Part shown: positions 17,291 to 25,821 of the stretch, in pieces | Layout: the number at the start of each line of letters is the position of its first letter | Numbering within the stretch: the stretch's first letter is position 1 | Source: Brevundimonas sp. | GTDB taxonomy: Bacteria > Pseudomonadota > Alphaproteobacteria > Caulobacterales > Caulobacteraceae | Direction: 5' to 3' | NCBI GenBank assembly: GCA_003248965.1 | Contig: QFQU01000010.1 | Coordinates: 124,001 to 188,000, forward strand | DNA: 64,000 nucleotides | The notes under the pieces: generated by a model | What the model was told of the DNA's origin: nothing | The model's database searches: none | Seen by the model: the letters and a program-made list of their open reading frames with translations, nothing else | Position numbers and translations under genes: made by a program

Positions 17291-18204
17291 GCGCGACGCC
17301 TGAACAGGCGGCCGAGGTTCTGCGCAGGGGAGAACTGATCCTTCTGCCGACCGAGACGGTCTACGGTTTGGGGGCGGATGCTGGCGATCCCAAGGCCGTG
17401 GCGTCCGTCTTCGCCGCCAAGGGTCGGCCGCAGTTCAACCCCTTGATCGCCCATGTCGCCAGCCTGGAGGCGGCGCGGGTAATCGGCCAGTTCAATGAGG
17501 CGGCGGAGGCGTTGGCGAAGGCCTTTTGGCCCGGCCCGCTGACCCTGGTCCTGCCGGTCGCGGATAGGAGCCACGTCTGTGATCTGGCGCGCGCCGGCCT
17601 GGACAGCGTGGCAGTGCGCGTGCCGGCGCATCCTCTGGCGCAGCAGGTTCTGGCGGCGCTCGGCGGTCCCGTGGTGGCGCCGTCGGCGAATCGATCCGGT
17701 CGGCCCAGTCCGACGACCTTTGCAGACGCGGCGGAAGAGACGGGCGCCGCCGTGGGCGCCGCGGTGGATGGCGGCCCTTGCGACGTGGGCCTGGAAAGCA
17801 CGGTCGTGTCCGTTCTGGACGATCGGGTCGCCCTGCTGCGGCCGGGCGCCGTGACGCGCAGACAGATCGAGGCGGTCGTCGGTCCGCTTCACGAGAGCGG
17901 CGAGGGGCATCGTTCGCCCGGCCGTCTGACCCTTCATTATGCGCCCGACGCGCCGGTCCGCGTCGAGGCGACCGAGGCGCGGCCGGGCGAAGTCTTCCTG
18001 GGCTTCGGACCCGGCGTGGGCGATCCGAGGTGGAGCCTCAGCCCCAGCGGCGATCCGCAGGAGGCGGCGGCCAATCTGTTTCGGCTGTTGCGGGCGGCGG
18101 ATCGTGAGAAACCGGCTGGAATCGCCGTTTCCCCTGTTCCATCAGAGGGTTTGGGCGAGGCGATCAATGATCGGTTGAGGCGGGCGGCCGGCTACGTCGG
18201 CTGA
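17287..18204 (+). CDS. sua5: Threonylcarbamoyl-AMP synthase, Sua5 type
   Basis: It makes threonylcarbamoyl-AMP from threonine, bicarbonate and ATP for the t6A37 modification of tRNA. The 305-residue protein has the YrdC domain (LPTETVYGLGADA, KGRPQFNPLI, SANRSGRPSPT) and, after a linker, the extra Sua5 domain (about residues 215-305), so it is Sua5 rather than the shorter TsaC. The start is GTG 17287, overlapping the cytochrome gene. Its 3' end overlaps the convergent patatin gene by 13 bases. Confidence 0.94.
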   Translation: MSATPEQAAEVLRRGELILLPTETVYGLGADAGDPKAVASVFAAKGRPQFNPLIAHVASLEAARVIGQFNEAAEALAKAFWPGPLTLVLPVADRSHVCDLARAGLDSVAVRVPAHPLAQQVLAALGGPVVAPSANRSGRPSPTTFADAAEETGAAVGAAVDGGPCDVGLESTVVSVLDDRVALLRPGAVTRRQIEAVVGPLHESGEGHRSPGRLTLHYAPDAPVRVEATEARPGEVFLGFGPGVGDPRWSLSPSGDPQEAAANLFRLLRAADREKPAGIAVSPVPSEGLGEAINDRLRRAAGYVG

Positions 18205-19262
18205 CCGAAGCGGGCCTGAAGATCCACGCTGGATTGTCGCCCTACGCTGGCGAGGCAGGTGTTCAGCCAATCCTCGGCGGCGGCGCGGCCTCGCGCCTTG
18301 AGATCGTTCAAGAAGCCCCATTCGGTATTGAATTTGGACCGCAGCGACAGGTCCGACAGCCAGCCATCGGCTTCTATGGCGTGCAGACGGACGGGACGGA
18401 ACGCCCCCTTGCCGCCCAACTGCCCCTTGTCGATCAGATCGTCGGCGATGGCGATGGCGCGCAGTTCGGCCAGCAGGGGCGCGTTGAACACGATCTCGTT
18501 CAACCGATCCATGATGTCGGCGGCCGTCCTGGGCGTCTCGTCACGCACCAGGGGGTTCAGGGTGATCAGCAGCACGTCGTCCGGGGTGTCCTCGCCGGTC
18601 AGGGGCCACAGCGCCGGATTGGTCAGATAGCCGCCGTCCCAATAGGGCTCGCCGTCGATCTCCACAGCGTGGAACAGGTGCGGCAGGCAAGCCGACGCTA
18701 GCAGGATGTCGGCCGACATTTCGGACGAGCCGAATATGCGCGCCCGCGCCTGACGCACGGCGGTCGCCGCCACGAAGAAGCGGATGGGCGAATCCCTGAC
18801 CGCCTGAAAGTCCACGGCGGCGTTCAGGACGCGCTTCAGCGGATTGTGGTTCAGGGGATTGAACTCATAGGGGCTCATGGACAGGGCCAGGGTTTCCCCC
18901 GCACGCCAGAACGGCGTGTCCTTGATCCAGTCGGGCGGTTGGGCGGCGTTCCAAAAACTGTTGTCGCCGAACACATTGCGTCCGCCGGACTGGTTCACCT
19001 CGCGCCACAGCTTGTCCAGAGCCGCGCGGGGGTCGTCCTTGGCCAGGCCGGATATGAGGGCGGCGCCGTTCATCGCCCCCGCCGAGACGCCCGAGACAGC
19101 CCGGACGTCCAGTCGGCCGTCTTCCAGCAACCGATCCAGCACGCCCCACTGAAAGCCGCCGTGCGCTCCGCCGCCTTGAAGCGCCAGACAGACGGGGATT
19201 CGACCCTTCGGGGGCGGGTCGGCAGGCGCCGCGATGGCGGCCTTGCGTTTGAAGATCGCCAT
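18192..19262 (-). CDS. Patatin-like phospholipase family protein
   Basis: A 356-residue patatin-fold acyl hydrolase using a Ser-Asp dyad. Visible are the oxyanion loop LQGGGAHGG, the nucleophile in GVSAGAMNG and the catalytic Asp in YWDGGYL. It lies 21 bases downstream of the 3-hydroxybutyrate dehydrogenase gene on the same strand. This pairing suggests a part in polyhydroxybutyrate or lipid breakdown, but the substrate is not shown by the sequence. No signal peptide is seen, so it is likely cytoplasmic. Confidence 0.88.
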   Translation of the reverse strand: MAIFKRKAAIAAPADPPPKGRIPVCLALQGGGAHGGFQWGVLDRLLEDGRLDVRAVSGVSAGAMNGAALISGLAKDDPRAALDKLWREVNQSGGRNVFGDNSFWNAAQPPDWIKDTPFWRAGETLALSMSPYEFNPLNHNPLKRVLNAAVDFQAVRDSPIRFFVAATAVRQARARIFGSSEMSADILLASACLPHLFHAVEIDGEPYWDGGYLTNPALWPLTGEDTPDDVLLITLNPLVRDETPRTAADIMDRLNEIVFNAPLLAELRAIAIADDLIDKGQLGGKGAFRPVRLHAIEADGWLSDLSLRSKFNTEWGFLNDLKARGRAAAEDWLNTCLASVGRQSSVDLQARFGQPT

Positions 19263-19283
19263 GCCGCCCCCTGAAACCTTGGT

Positions 19284-20117
19284 CTATTGCGCGGTCCAGC
19301 CGCCGTCGATGGAGAAGCTGGCCCCGTTGGCGGAAGCGCCCAGATCCGAGACCAGATAAAGGAAGATGCCCGTCAATTCCTGCGTCGTGACGAACCGCTT
19401 CGTCGGTTGGGAGCCCAGGATGACGGTCTTCAGCACGTCCTCCTCGCTCATGTTGCGGGTGCGGGCCTGGTCGGCGATCTGTTTCGCCACGATGGGCGTC
19501 TCGACGAAGCCGGGGCAGATGGCGTTGCAGGTGATGTTGTCCTGCGCGACTTCCAGCGCAACGGTCTTGGTGAAGCCGATGATCCCGTGTTTGGCCGCGA
19601 CATAGGCGGATTTGAACGGGCTGGCGACCAGGCCGTGGGCCGAGGCCATGTTGACGATCCGCCCGCGTCCTTGCGCCTTCATCAGCGGGATCGCCGCACG
19701 CGTGGCGTAGAAGGCCGACGACAGATTGATGGCGATGATCTGTTCCCACTTGTTGGTGGGGAAGTTCTCTACGGCTTCGACATATTGAATGCCGGCGTTG
19801 TTGACCAGGATGTCCAGCCGGCCCAGTTCGCGTTCGGCGAAGGCGACCATGTCGGCGATCTCTTCGCCCTTGGTCATGTCAGCCGGGTGATACAGAACGC
19901 GGGCGCCGGACGAGGATTCCAGCTCGGCGCGGGTCCGTTCGATCTCGGCGGCGTCGCCCAGGCCGTTCAGGACCACATCGCCGCCGTGGGATGCGACCGC
20001 ACGGGCCAGCGCCAGACCGATGCCGGACGTGGAGCCGGTTATGACCGCAGTCTGGCCCTTCAGGTCGCCGATGTCGCGAAACGACGATGCTTCGTCCGGC
20101 TTCGATGACTGGTCCAT
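19284..20117 (-). CDS. bdhA: 3-hydroxybutyrate dehydrogenase (SDR family)
   Basis: An NAD-dependent short-chain dehydrogenase interconverting 3-hydroxybutyrate and acetoacetate. The 277-residue protein has TGSTSGIG for the cofactor, NNAG, a catalytic Ser in MASAHG, YVAAK with Tyr and Lys, and the family segment GFVETPIV. It has about 17 extra residues at the N-terminus compared with typical enzymes. It is followed by the patatin gene. The window also holds phaC, so the cell makes the polymer whose monomer this enzyme uses. Confidence 0.88.
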   Translation of the reverse strand: MDQSSKPDEASSFRDIGDLKGQTAVITGSTSGIGLALARAVASHGGDVVLNGLGDAAEIERTRAELESSSGARVLYHPADMTKGEEIADMVAFAERELGRLDILVNNAGIQYVEAVENFPTNKWEQIIAINLSSAFYATRAAIPLMKAQGRGRIVNMASAHGLVASPFKSAYVAAKHGIIGFTKTVALEVAQDNITCNAICPGFVETPIVAKQIADQARTRNMSEEDVLKTVILGSQPTKRFVTTQELTGIFLYLVSDLGASANGASFSIDGGWTAQ

Positions 20118-20175
20118 TGTTTCGCCCCTCTTATTCTTTATGCGGCGCTAGATTAGCGGCAGGCGCGGGTAGGGA

Positions 20176-20946
20176 TCAAGAATTTCCCGATCTGATGAAT
20201 ATCCATTCGCCCTCGGTGGAGGCGGCCTTATCGAACCGATAGCCGTCTCGGTCGAAGGCCTTCAAATCATCGGCTTTTTCGACGCGCTCATCGATGGCGA
20301 ACCGCGCCATGGCGCCGCGCGCCTTCTTGGCGAAGAAGGAGATGATGCGGCTCTCGCCGTTCTTTTCTTCGCGGAACTGCGGCGTGACGACGGGCAGTTT
20401 CAGCGCCTTGGCGTCGACGGCCCCGAAATATTCCTGGCTGGCCAGGTTCACCAGGGTCGGGTCGGCCTGTCCCTCGGCGTCCGCGTTCAACTGTTTCGAC
20501 AGACGGTCGCCCCAGAAGTCGTAAAGACTGGCGCCACGCCGCGTCTTCAACCGCGTACCCATCTCCAACCGATAGGGCTGGATTCGGTCCAGCGGTCGCA
20601 GCAGGCCGTACAAGCCCGAGAGAATCCGCAGGTGATCCTGGGCCCAGGCCAGGGCCTCCGCGTTCAGTTCGCGCGCCTTCAGGCCTTCATAGACGTCTCC
20701 GGCGAAGGCGAAGGCGGCCTGGACGCCGTCCAGCGATTCGGGATCGAAAGCCTTGAACCGCGCGACGTTCAGGGTCGCCAGGTCGTCGGAAATGCCCATT
20801 AGCCGACGCAGGTCGGCCTTGCTCTGACGCTTGGCGGTCTTGGCCAGGCTGGTCGTGTCTTCGAGGAAACGACGGTCCGAGGCGGGCAGGGCGACATCGG
20901 CCTCGGTGAAATCCAGCCGTTTGGCGGGCGAAAGAACGATCAGCAA
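20176..20946 (-). CDS. yaaA: Peroxide stress protein YaaA family
   Basis: A 256-residue DUF328 protein starting MLIVLSPAKRLDF, the family hallmark. It also contains LSGLYGLLRPLDRIQPYRLEMG and the late FFAKKARGAMARF segment. E. coli YaaA limits free iron and DNA damage during hydrogen peroxide stress. Length is normal. It stands alone between bdhA and trmN6 on the same strand. Confidence 0.94.
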   Translation of the reverse strand: MLIVLSPAKRLDFTEADVALPASDRRFLEDTTSLAKTAKRQSKADLRRLMGISDDLATLNVARFKAFDPESLDGVQAAFAFAGDVYEGLKARELNAEALAWAQDHLRILSGLYGLLRPLDRIQPYRLEMGTRLKTRRGASLYDFWGDRLSKQLNADAEGQADPTLVNLASQEYFGAVDAKALKLPVVTPQFREEKNGESRIISFFAKKARGAMARFAIDERVEKADDLKAFDRDGYRFDKAASTEGEWIFIRSGNS

Positions 20947-21011
20947 GGCGCGGCTCCATGACGAAGCCGTTCAGATAGGCCGCTTCGATTACGATTTGAA
21001 CCGGTGCGGCC

Positions 21012-21770
21012 TCACCATTCCAGCGACGCTTCGCCTCTCAGAAGGGCCTCGGCCTCCTGGGTGTGCTTACCGCCGCTTCGGTCATGCAGGATCAACGGCG
21101 GCAGAAGACGCAGCGGCGCGCGCCCTGTTTTGACGGCGTGAACCAACACGCGTTTGGCCGGTTCGTCGTGAAAGGGATGGACAGGGCGGACGGCGAAAGA
21201 CCCCGCCTTTTCGCCCAACAGCCGCAGAATGTCGGCCAGACGATCCGCTCGATGGATCATCACGATCCGCCCGCCTTCGCGCACGGCCTTCAGCAAGAAC
21301 CGCGTCCAGGCCTCCAGCCCGTCGTCCGCCATCCAGGCCCCGCGCTTGCCTTCGGCCGGGGCGCGCAGGGCCGTGGCGTCATCGAAGAAGGGCGGATTGG
21401 ACACCGCCCAGTCGAACGGTGCGAGGTCCAGCGCGCGAAACCCTTCGGCCACATCGCCGGTTCGCACCGAGAGACGGTCCTGAAACCCGTTCAACGCCGC
21501 GTTCGAACTCGCCAAATCGGCCATGGCGGGATCGCGTTCCAGAGCCGTCAGCCGCGCCTGCGGACAGCGCGCCGCAACCTGCATCAGCACGCCCCCGGCG
21601 CCGCAGCCCGCCTCGATCAGTCGTTCGCCCGGACGAACCGGCGTCGCCGCCGCCAGGAGGGCGGCGTCCATACCGGCGCGATAGCCCTTGGCCGGTTGCC
21701 GCAACCGCACGCGGCCGTTCAACAGGCCGTTCTCGACGATGTCCGGCGTCGCCGTTTCGACCGCGCTCAC
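21012..21770 (-). CDS. trmN6: tRNA1(Val) A37 N6-methyltransferase-like enzyme
   Basis: A 252-residue SAM-dependent methyltransferase of the YfiC family. Motif I is EAGCGAGGVLMQ, the catalytic motif is NPPFFDD, and the N-terminus begins with the short element LLNGRVRLRQPAKGYRAGMDA. The target in E. coli is A37 of tRNA-Val; the same role here is inferred. It is divergent from the polyprenyl synthase gene, with 117 bases between the starts. Confidence 0.85.
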   Translation of the reverse strand: MSAVETATPDIVENGLLNGRVRLRQPAKGYRAGMDAALLAAATPVRPGERLIEAGCGAGGVLMQVAARCPQARLTALERDPAMADLASSNAALNGFQDRLSVRTGDVAEGFRALDLAPFDWAVSNPPFFDDATALRAPAEGKRGAWMADDGLEAWTRFLLKAVREGGRIVMIHRADRLADILRLLGEKAGSFAVRPVHPFHDEPAKRVLVHAVKTGRAPLRLLPPLILHDRSGGKHTQEAEALLRGEASLEW

Positions 21771-21887
21771 GCCTCAATCTCCTTGACCCTCAAAGGGGCG
21801 AACATCATTGTGCGCCGCGAAGCGCCGGGGCAAGCCAGCCCGACCACAGAAACACCCACGCGACCGTCCGTGCGTCGCGAAGCCCTT

Positions 21888-22919
21888 GTGAAAGAGTATC
21901 TCTTGGATCTTGCCATTGCAGCCGCTCCCCGCCCGAAGGGGGACGTCAACGCCCTCGTTCGGCTGGCCGAGGCCGACATGGCCGCCGTCGACGCCCTGAT
22001 CCTTGATCGGATGCAGTCGGATGTGCCGATCATCCCCAAACTGGCCGAACATCTGGTGTCGGCGGGCGGAAAGCGTCTGCGCCCCCTGTTGACCGTAGCC
22101 GCCGCCCGCGCCACGGGCGCGACGGACGATATTCTGTCGCCCAGGAAACTGGCCGCGGCGGTGGAGTTCATCCACACCGCCACCCTGCTGCACGACGATA
22201 TCGTCGATGCGTCCGAACTGCGTCGCGGCAAGGTCGCGGCACATCTGATCTGGGGCGCGCCCACCAGCGTCCTGGTCGGCGACTTCCTGTTCGCCCGCGC
22301 CTTCGAACTGATGGTCGAGACGGATTCGATGCGCGCCCTGGGCATTCTGGCCGAGGCGTCGCGGGTGATCTCGGAGGGCGAGGTGCTGCAACTGACCCGC
22401 GCCCACGACCTGAACCTGGATCAGGCCACCTATCTGCAGATCATCTCGGCCAAGACCGCCGAACTGTTCGCCGCCGCCGCCGAGGCGGGCGCGGTCGGGG
22501 CAGGGGCGTCGGCCGAGGCGGTCAAGGCGCTGCGTGATTATGGCATGGCGTTGGGGATCGCCTTCCAACTGGCCGACGACGCCCTGGATTACGGCGCGAC
22601 GGCCGAGGCCCTGGGCAAGAACGCGGGCGACGACTTCAACGAGGGCAAGGCCACCCTGCCGCTTCTGCTTGCGGTTGCTCGGACCAAGGGCCGCGAGGAC
22701 GCCTTCTGGGAGCGCACCGTGACCAAGGGCGAACGCACGCCCGAGGATTTCGCCCGCGCCCGCGAACTGGTGATCGGCTCCGGCGCCATCGGCGCGACCC
22801 TGGATCTGGCAGGCGACTACGCCGACCAGGCCAAGGCTGCGCTGGCGGTTCTGCCTGCCACCGACTGGCGCATTGCGCTCGAGAATCTGGCCGATTTCGC
22901 GGTGTCGCGCGCCGCCTGA
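21888..22919 (+). CDS. ispB: Polyprenyl (octaprenyl-type) diphosphate synthase
   Basis: It builds the long isoprenoid tail of ubiquinone. The protein has about 343 residues with both aspartate-rich motifs: LLHDDIVD and ADDALDYGA. KRLRPLLT and the Lys/Arg pyrophosphate sites are also present. GTG 21888 is chosen, giving a usual-length N-terminus; GTG at 21870 or 21810 and TTG at 21903 are also in frame. A GTGCG-Y-CGCGAAGC segment occurs twice upstream (from 21810 and 21870). The stop overlaps the next gene by one base (TGATG). Confidence 0.92.
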   Translation: MKEYLLDLAIAAAPRPKGDVNALVRLAEADMAAVDALILDRMQSDVPIIPKLAEHLVSAGGKRLRPLLTVAAARATGATDDILSPRKLAAAVEFIHTATLLHDDIVDASELRRGKVAAHLIWGAPTSVLVGDFLFARAFELMVETDSMRALGILAEASRVISEGEVLQLTRAHDLNLDQATYLQIISAKTAELFAAAAEAGAVGAGASAEAVKALRDYGMALGIAFQLADDALDYGATAEALGKNAGDDFNEGKATLPLLLAVARTKGREDAFWERTVTKGERTPEDFARARELVIGSGAIGATLDLAGDYADQAKAALAVLPATDWRIALENLADFAVSRAA

Positions 22920-23551
22920 TGGCCGGTTCGGACCCCCTGGATACTCAGGTCCGCGCCGCCGATCTGGACCGTTGGCTGTCCAGCCGACTGGTGTCGGACC
23001 CACAGGCGCGCGCCGATCTGATCGCGCTCTACGCCTTTGAGGCCGAGTTGATGGCCATTCCGACGCGCGTCACCCAGCCCCTGCTGGCCGAGATGCGCTA
23101 TACTTGGTGGGCCGAACAGATGGACGGGGTGTTCGCCGGTGTGGCGCGCAAAGGTCATCCGGTGCTGGAAGCCCTGACCGACGTCGTCGCCCGCCACAGC
23201 CTTGATCGCGCCCCGTTCGATGCGCTGATCGAGGCTCATATCGGCCGTGTCCACGGCCAGCCTCACGATCTGGAGGCCTTCTACGTCGGCCCCATGCAGG
23301 CGGCGGTCCAGGTTCTGGCCGGGCCTGGCCACGCAGACGCGGTGGTCGAAACCGGCCGGGTCTGGGGGCTGACGCAGGTCGGACGCATGGATGAAGCCAG
23401 GGCGGCACGCAAAGGCGCAAACGCGGGGCTGAAGCGTTTGCCCATCTCCGGTTTTCCCGCTGTGGCCCATGCCGCCCTTTCGGGGCGAGACCGGCCTGAA
23501 GCCTATCGGCGGCTGCAGTTGATCCGGGCCGCCTTCATGGGACGGATCTGA
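22919..23551 (+). CDS. NDUFAF6-like squalene/phytoene synthase-family protein
   Basis: A 210-residue protein of the squalene/phytoene synthase fold that lacks both Asp-rich catalytic motifs. The place of the first motif reads LYAFEAELMAIP, then AEMRYTWWAEQMDGVF, which resembles mitochondrial NDUFAF6, a complex I assembly factor. It is also shorter than real synthases (about 280-300). It is translationally coupled to ispB. Involvement in complex I or quinone supply is inference; catalysis of a prenyl condensation looks unlikely. Confidence 0.75.
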   Translation: MAGSDPLDTQVRAADLDRWLSSRLVSDPQARADLIALYAFEAELMAIPTRVTQPLLAEMRYTWWAEQMDGVFAGVARKGHPVLEALTDVVARHSLDRAPFDALIEAHIGRVHGQPHDLEAFYVGPMQAAVQVLAGPGHADAVVETGRVWGLTQVGRMDEARAARKGANAGLKRLPISGFPAVAHAALSGRDRPEAYRRLQLIRAAFMGRI

Positions 23552-23633
23552 TCCCTCGGGTCCGGTCCAGATTCGGCTTGCGCTGACGGCTCCCAAGGTC
23601 TGCAGTATTTATTAGCCACCCAGGAGGTCCGAC

Positions 23634-24329
23634 ATGCCGCGCAGCCATTCCGAACGCCATTTGATGGCGCGCGTCGGCTGGTTGAGAGCCGCCGTGCTGG
23701 GCGCAAACGACGGCCTGTTGTCGACGGCTAGCCTGATCGTCGGCGTGGCGGCGGCCGAAGCTTCGAAGGGAGCCGTCCTTGTTTCGGGTGTCGCAGGCCT
23801 GGTGGCCGGCGCCATGTCCATGGCGGCGGGTGAATATGTCTCCGTTAGTTCCCAGTCCGACACCGAGAAGGCCGATCTGGCCCGAGAGGCGGCGGAGCTG
23901 GCCGCCGCGCCGGCCGCAGAGTTGGATGAACTTGCCGGCATCTATATTGCACGGGGCGTTCAGCCCGACACGGCGCGGACGGTAGCCGAGCAACTGATGG
24001 CGCACGACTCCTTGGGCGCTCATGCCCGCGACGAGTTGGGCATCACCAGCTTCACGACCGCTCGCCCCGTTCAGGCGGCCCTGACTTCCGCTGCGACGTT
24101 CGCCACGGGCGCGGCCTTGCCTTTGGCGACGGTAGCGATCGCGCCGGACAACGTGCTGTTGGCCGCTGTCGCCTTAAGCGCCTTCGTCGGATTGGGCGCC
24201 TTGGGGGCGATGGGCGCCAGGGCAGGAGGGGCGAACGTGCCCCGTTCGATGATTCGCGTAGTGTTCTGGGGCGTTCTCGCCATGGCGGTCACGGCAGGGA
24301 TCGGCCGTCTGTTCGGGACCGTCGTCTAG
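23634..24329 (+). CDS. VIT1/CCC1-family membrane protein
   Basis: A 231-residue protein of the VIT family, which carries Fe(II) or Mn(II) across membranes in eukaryotes. It has the conserved GANDGLLSTASLIVGVAAA first span, GAMSMAAGEYVSVSSQ second span, a cytoplasmic helical loop with several Glu/Asp (about residues 80-140), and three C-terminal spans. No fused ferritin-like domain is present. A GGAGG site lies 5 bases before ATG 23634. It shares CTAG with the convergent trmFO stop. Confidence 0.9.
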   Translation: MPRSHSERHLMARVGWLRAAVLGANDGLLSTASLIVGVAAAEASKGAVLVSGVAGLVAGAMSMAAGEYVSVSSQSDTEKADLAREAAELAAAPAAELDELAGIYIARGVQPDTARTVAEQLMAHDSLGAHARDELGITSFTTARPVQAALTSAATFATGAALPLATVAIAPDNVLLAAVALSAFVGLGALGAMGARAGGANVPRSMIRVVFWGVLAMAVTAGIGRLFGTVV

Positions 24330-25744
24330 GGGCGAGCAGCGGCGTCCCGCCAGGCCTTCAGGCTCTCCATGGCGCGGAGGCTCTGCAGGCGTTTCTTGGC
24401 GCGGCCGCGTTCCTTGGGATGGATGCGCTTGCCGTCCTCGTCGACCTTGGGCGCCTCAAGCGGGGGCAGGAGGCCGTAGTTGATGTTCATCGGCTGGAAC
24501 TTGGCACCTTCCAGATGGCCGCCGGTGATGTGTTCGACCAGGGCGCCGATGGCCGTCTCGGGTGGCGGGGCGGACAGGTCGCGGCCCAGAGCCTGTGCGG
24601 CGGCGAGACGGCCGGTCAGCAGGCCCATGGCGGCGCTTTCGACATAGCCCTCGACGCCCGTCACCTGACCGGCGAAACGCAGGCGCGGCAGGGCCTTCAG
24701 GCGCAGTTGCTTGTCCAGCAGCTGGGGGCTGTTCAGATAGGTGTTGCGATGCAGGCCGCCCAGACGCGCGAACTGGGCGTTCTGAAGGCCGGGAATCATG
24801 CGGAAGGTCTCGGCCTGGGCGCCGTGCTTCAGCTTGGTTTGGAAACCGACCATGTTGAACAGCGTGCCCAACGCATTGTCCTGGCGCAGTTGAACGATGG
24901 CGTGGGGCTTGACCGTGGGGTCGCGCGGATTGGTCAGACCGACGGGCTTCATCGGGCCGTGACGCAGGGTCTCGCGCCCACGCTCGGCCATGACCTCGAT
25001 GGGCAGGCAGCCGTCGAAATAGGGGACGTTCTCCCACTCCTTGAACTCGGCCTTGGGCCCGTCCAGCAGGGCGTTGATGAAGGCGTCGTACTGGTCCTTG
25101 TCCATCGGGCAGTTGACATAGGCGGCAGCGTCCCCGCCGGGGCCTTCCTTGTCATAGCGCGACTGACGCCAGGCGATGTCGAAGTCGATCGAATCGGCGT
25201 GGACGATGGGGGCGATGGCGTCGAAGAAGCTGAGGCTTTCCTCGCCCGTCATCTTTAGGATGGCGTCGGCTAAGGCAGGGGAGGTCAGCGGACCGGTGGC
25301 GACGATGACATTGTCCCACTCCTCATGCGGCAGACCGGCGATCTCTTCACGCACGATGGTGATCAGGGGGTGGGCTGACAGCTTGGCGGTGACGGCGGCG
25401 GAGAAGCCGTCGCGGTCCACCGCCAGCGCGCCACCCGCCGGAACCTGATGGGCGTCGCCGCAGGCCATGATGACCGAATCCAGCGCCCGCATCTCGGCGT
25501 GCAGCAGACCCACCGCATTGTATTCCCAGTCGTCCGACCGGAAGGAGTTGGAGCAGACCAGTTCGGCCAGACCGTCGGTCTGGTGCGCGTCGGTCTTGAC
25601 GCCGGGGACGCCGCGCATCTCGTGCAGGATGACGGGCACGCCCGCCTGGGCGATCTGCCAGGCGGCTTCGGAACCGGCGAGACCGCCGCCGATGACGTGG
25701 ACGGGGCCTGGGAGGGTCGAGGAGGGGGCAGGGGAAACGGTCAT
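24326..25744 (-). CDS. trmFO: Folate/FAD-dependent tRNA U54 methyltransferase TrmFO
   Basis: It makes ribothymidine at position 54 of tRNA using methylenetetrahydrofolate and FADH2. The 472-residue flavoprotein has the FAD site VIGGGLAGSEAAWQ, ELVCSNSFRSD, ATGPLTSPAL, NCPMDKDQYD and the late MNINYGLLPPL segment, all typical. It starts at ATG 25744 and ends sharing four bases with the convergent VIT gene. Confidence 0.96.
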   Translation of the reverse strand: MTVSPAPSSTLPGPVHVIGGGLAGSEAAWQIAQAGVPVILHEMRGVPGVKTDAHQTDGLAELVCSNSFRSDDWEYNAVGLLHAEMRALDSVIMACGDAHQVPAGGALAVDRDGFSAAVTAKLSAHPLITIVREEIAGLPHEEWDNVIVATGPLTSPALADAILKMTGEESLSFFDAIAPIVHADSIDFDIAWRQSRYDKEGPGGDAAAYVNCPMDKDQYDAFINALLDGPKAEFKEWENVPYFDGCLPIEVMAERGRETLRHGPMKPVGLTNPRDPTVKPHAIVQLRQDNALGTLFNMVGFQTKLKHGAQAETFRMIPGLQNAQFARLGGLHRNTYLNSPQLLDKQLRLKALPRLRFAGQVTGVEGYVESAAMGLLTGRLAAAQALGRDLSAPPPETAIGALVEHITGGHLEGAKFQPMNINYGLLPPLEAPKVDEDGKRIHPKERGRAKKRLQSLRAMESLKAWRDAAARP

Positions 25745-25821
25745 CGCGGCCTTCTAGCGGGCGTCTGGCGCGGTGTCATGGTCCACTGCTATATCCGCCG
25801 CCGGTCTTGGGAGCGGACGGT

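Noticed and set aside
22900..23551. ispB plus the synthase-like gene as a carotenoid or hopanoid synthesis pair
   Set aside because: The second protein lacks both Asp-rich motifs and is too short; an NDUFAF6-like role fits better.
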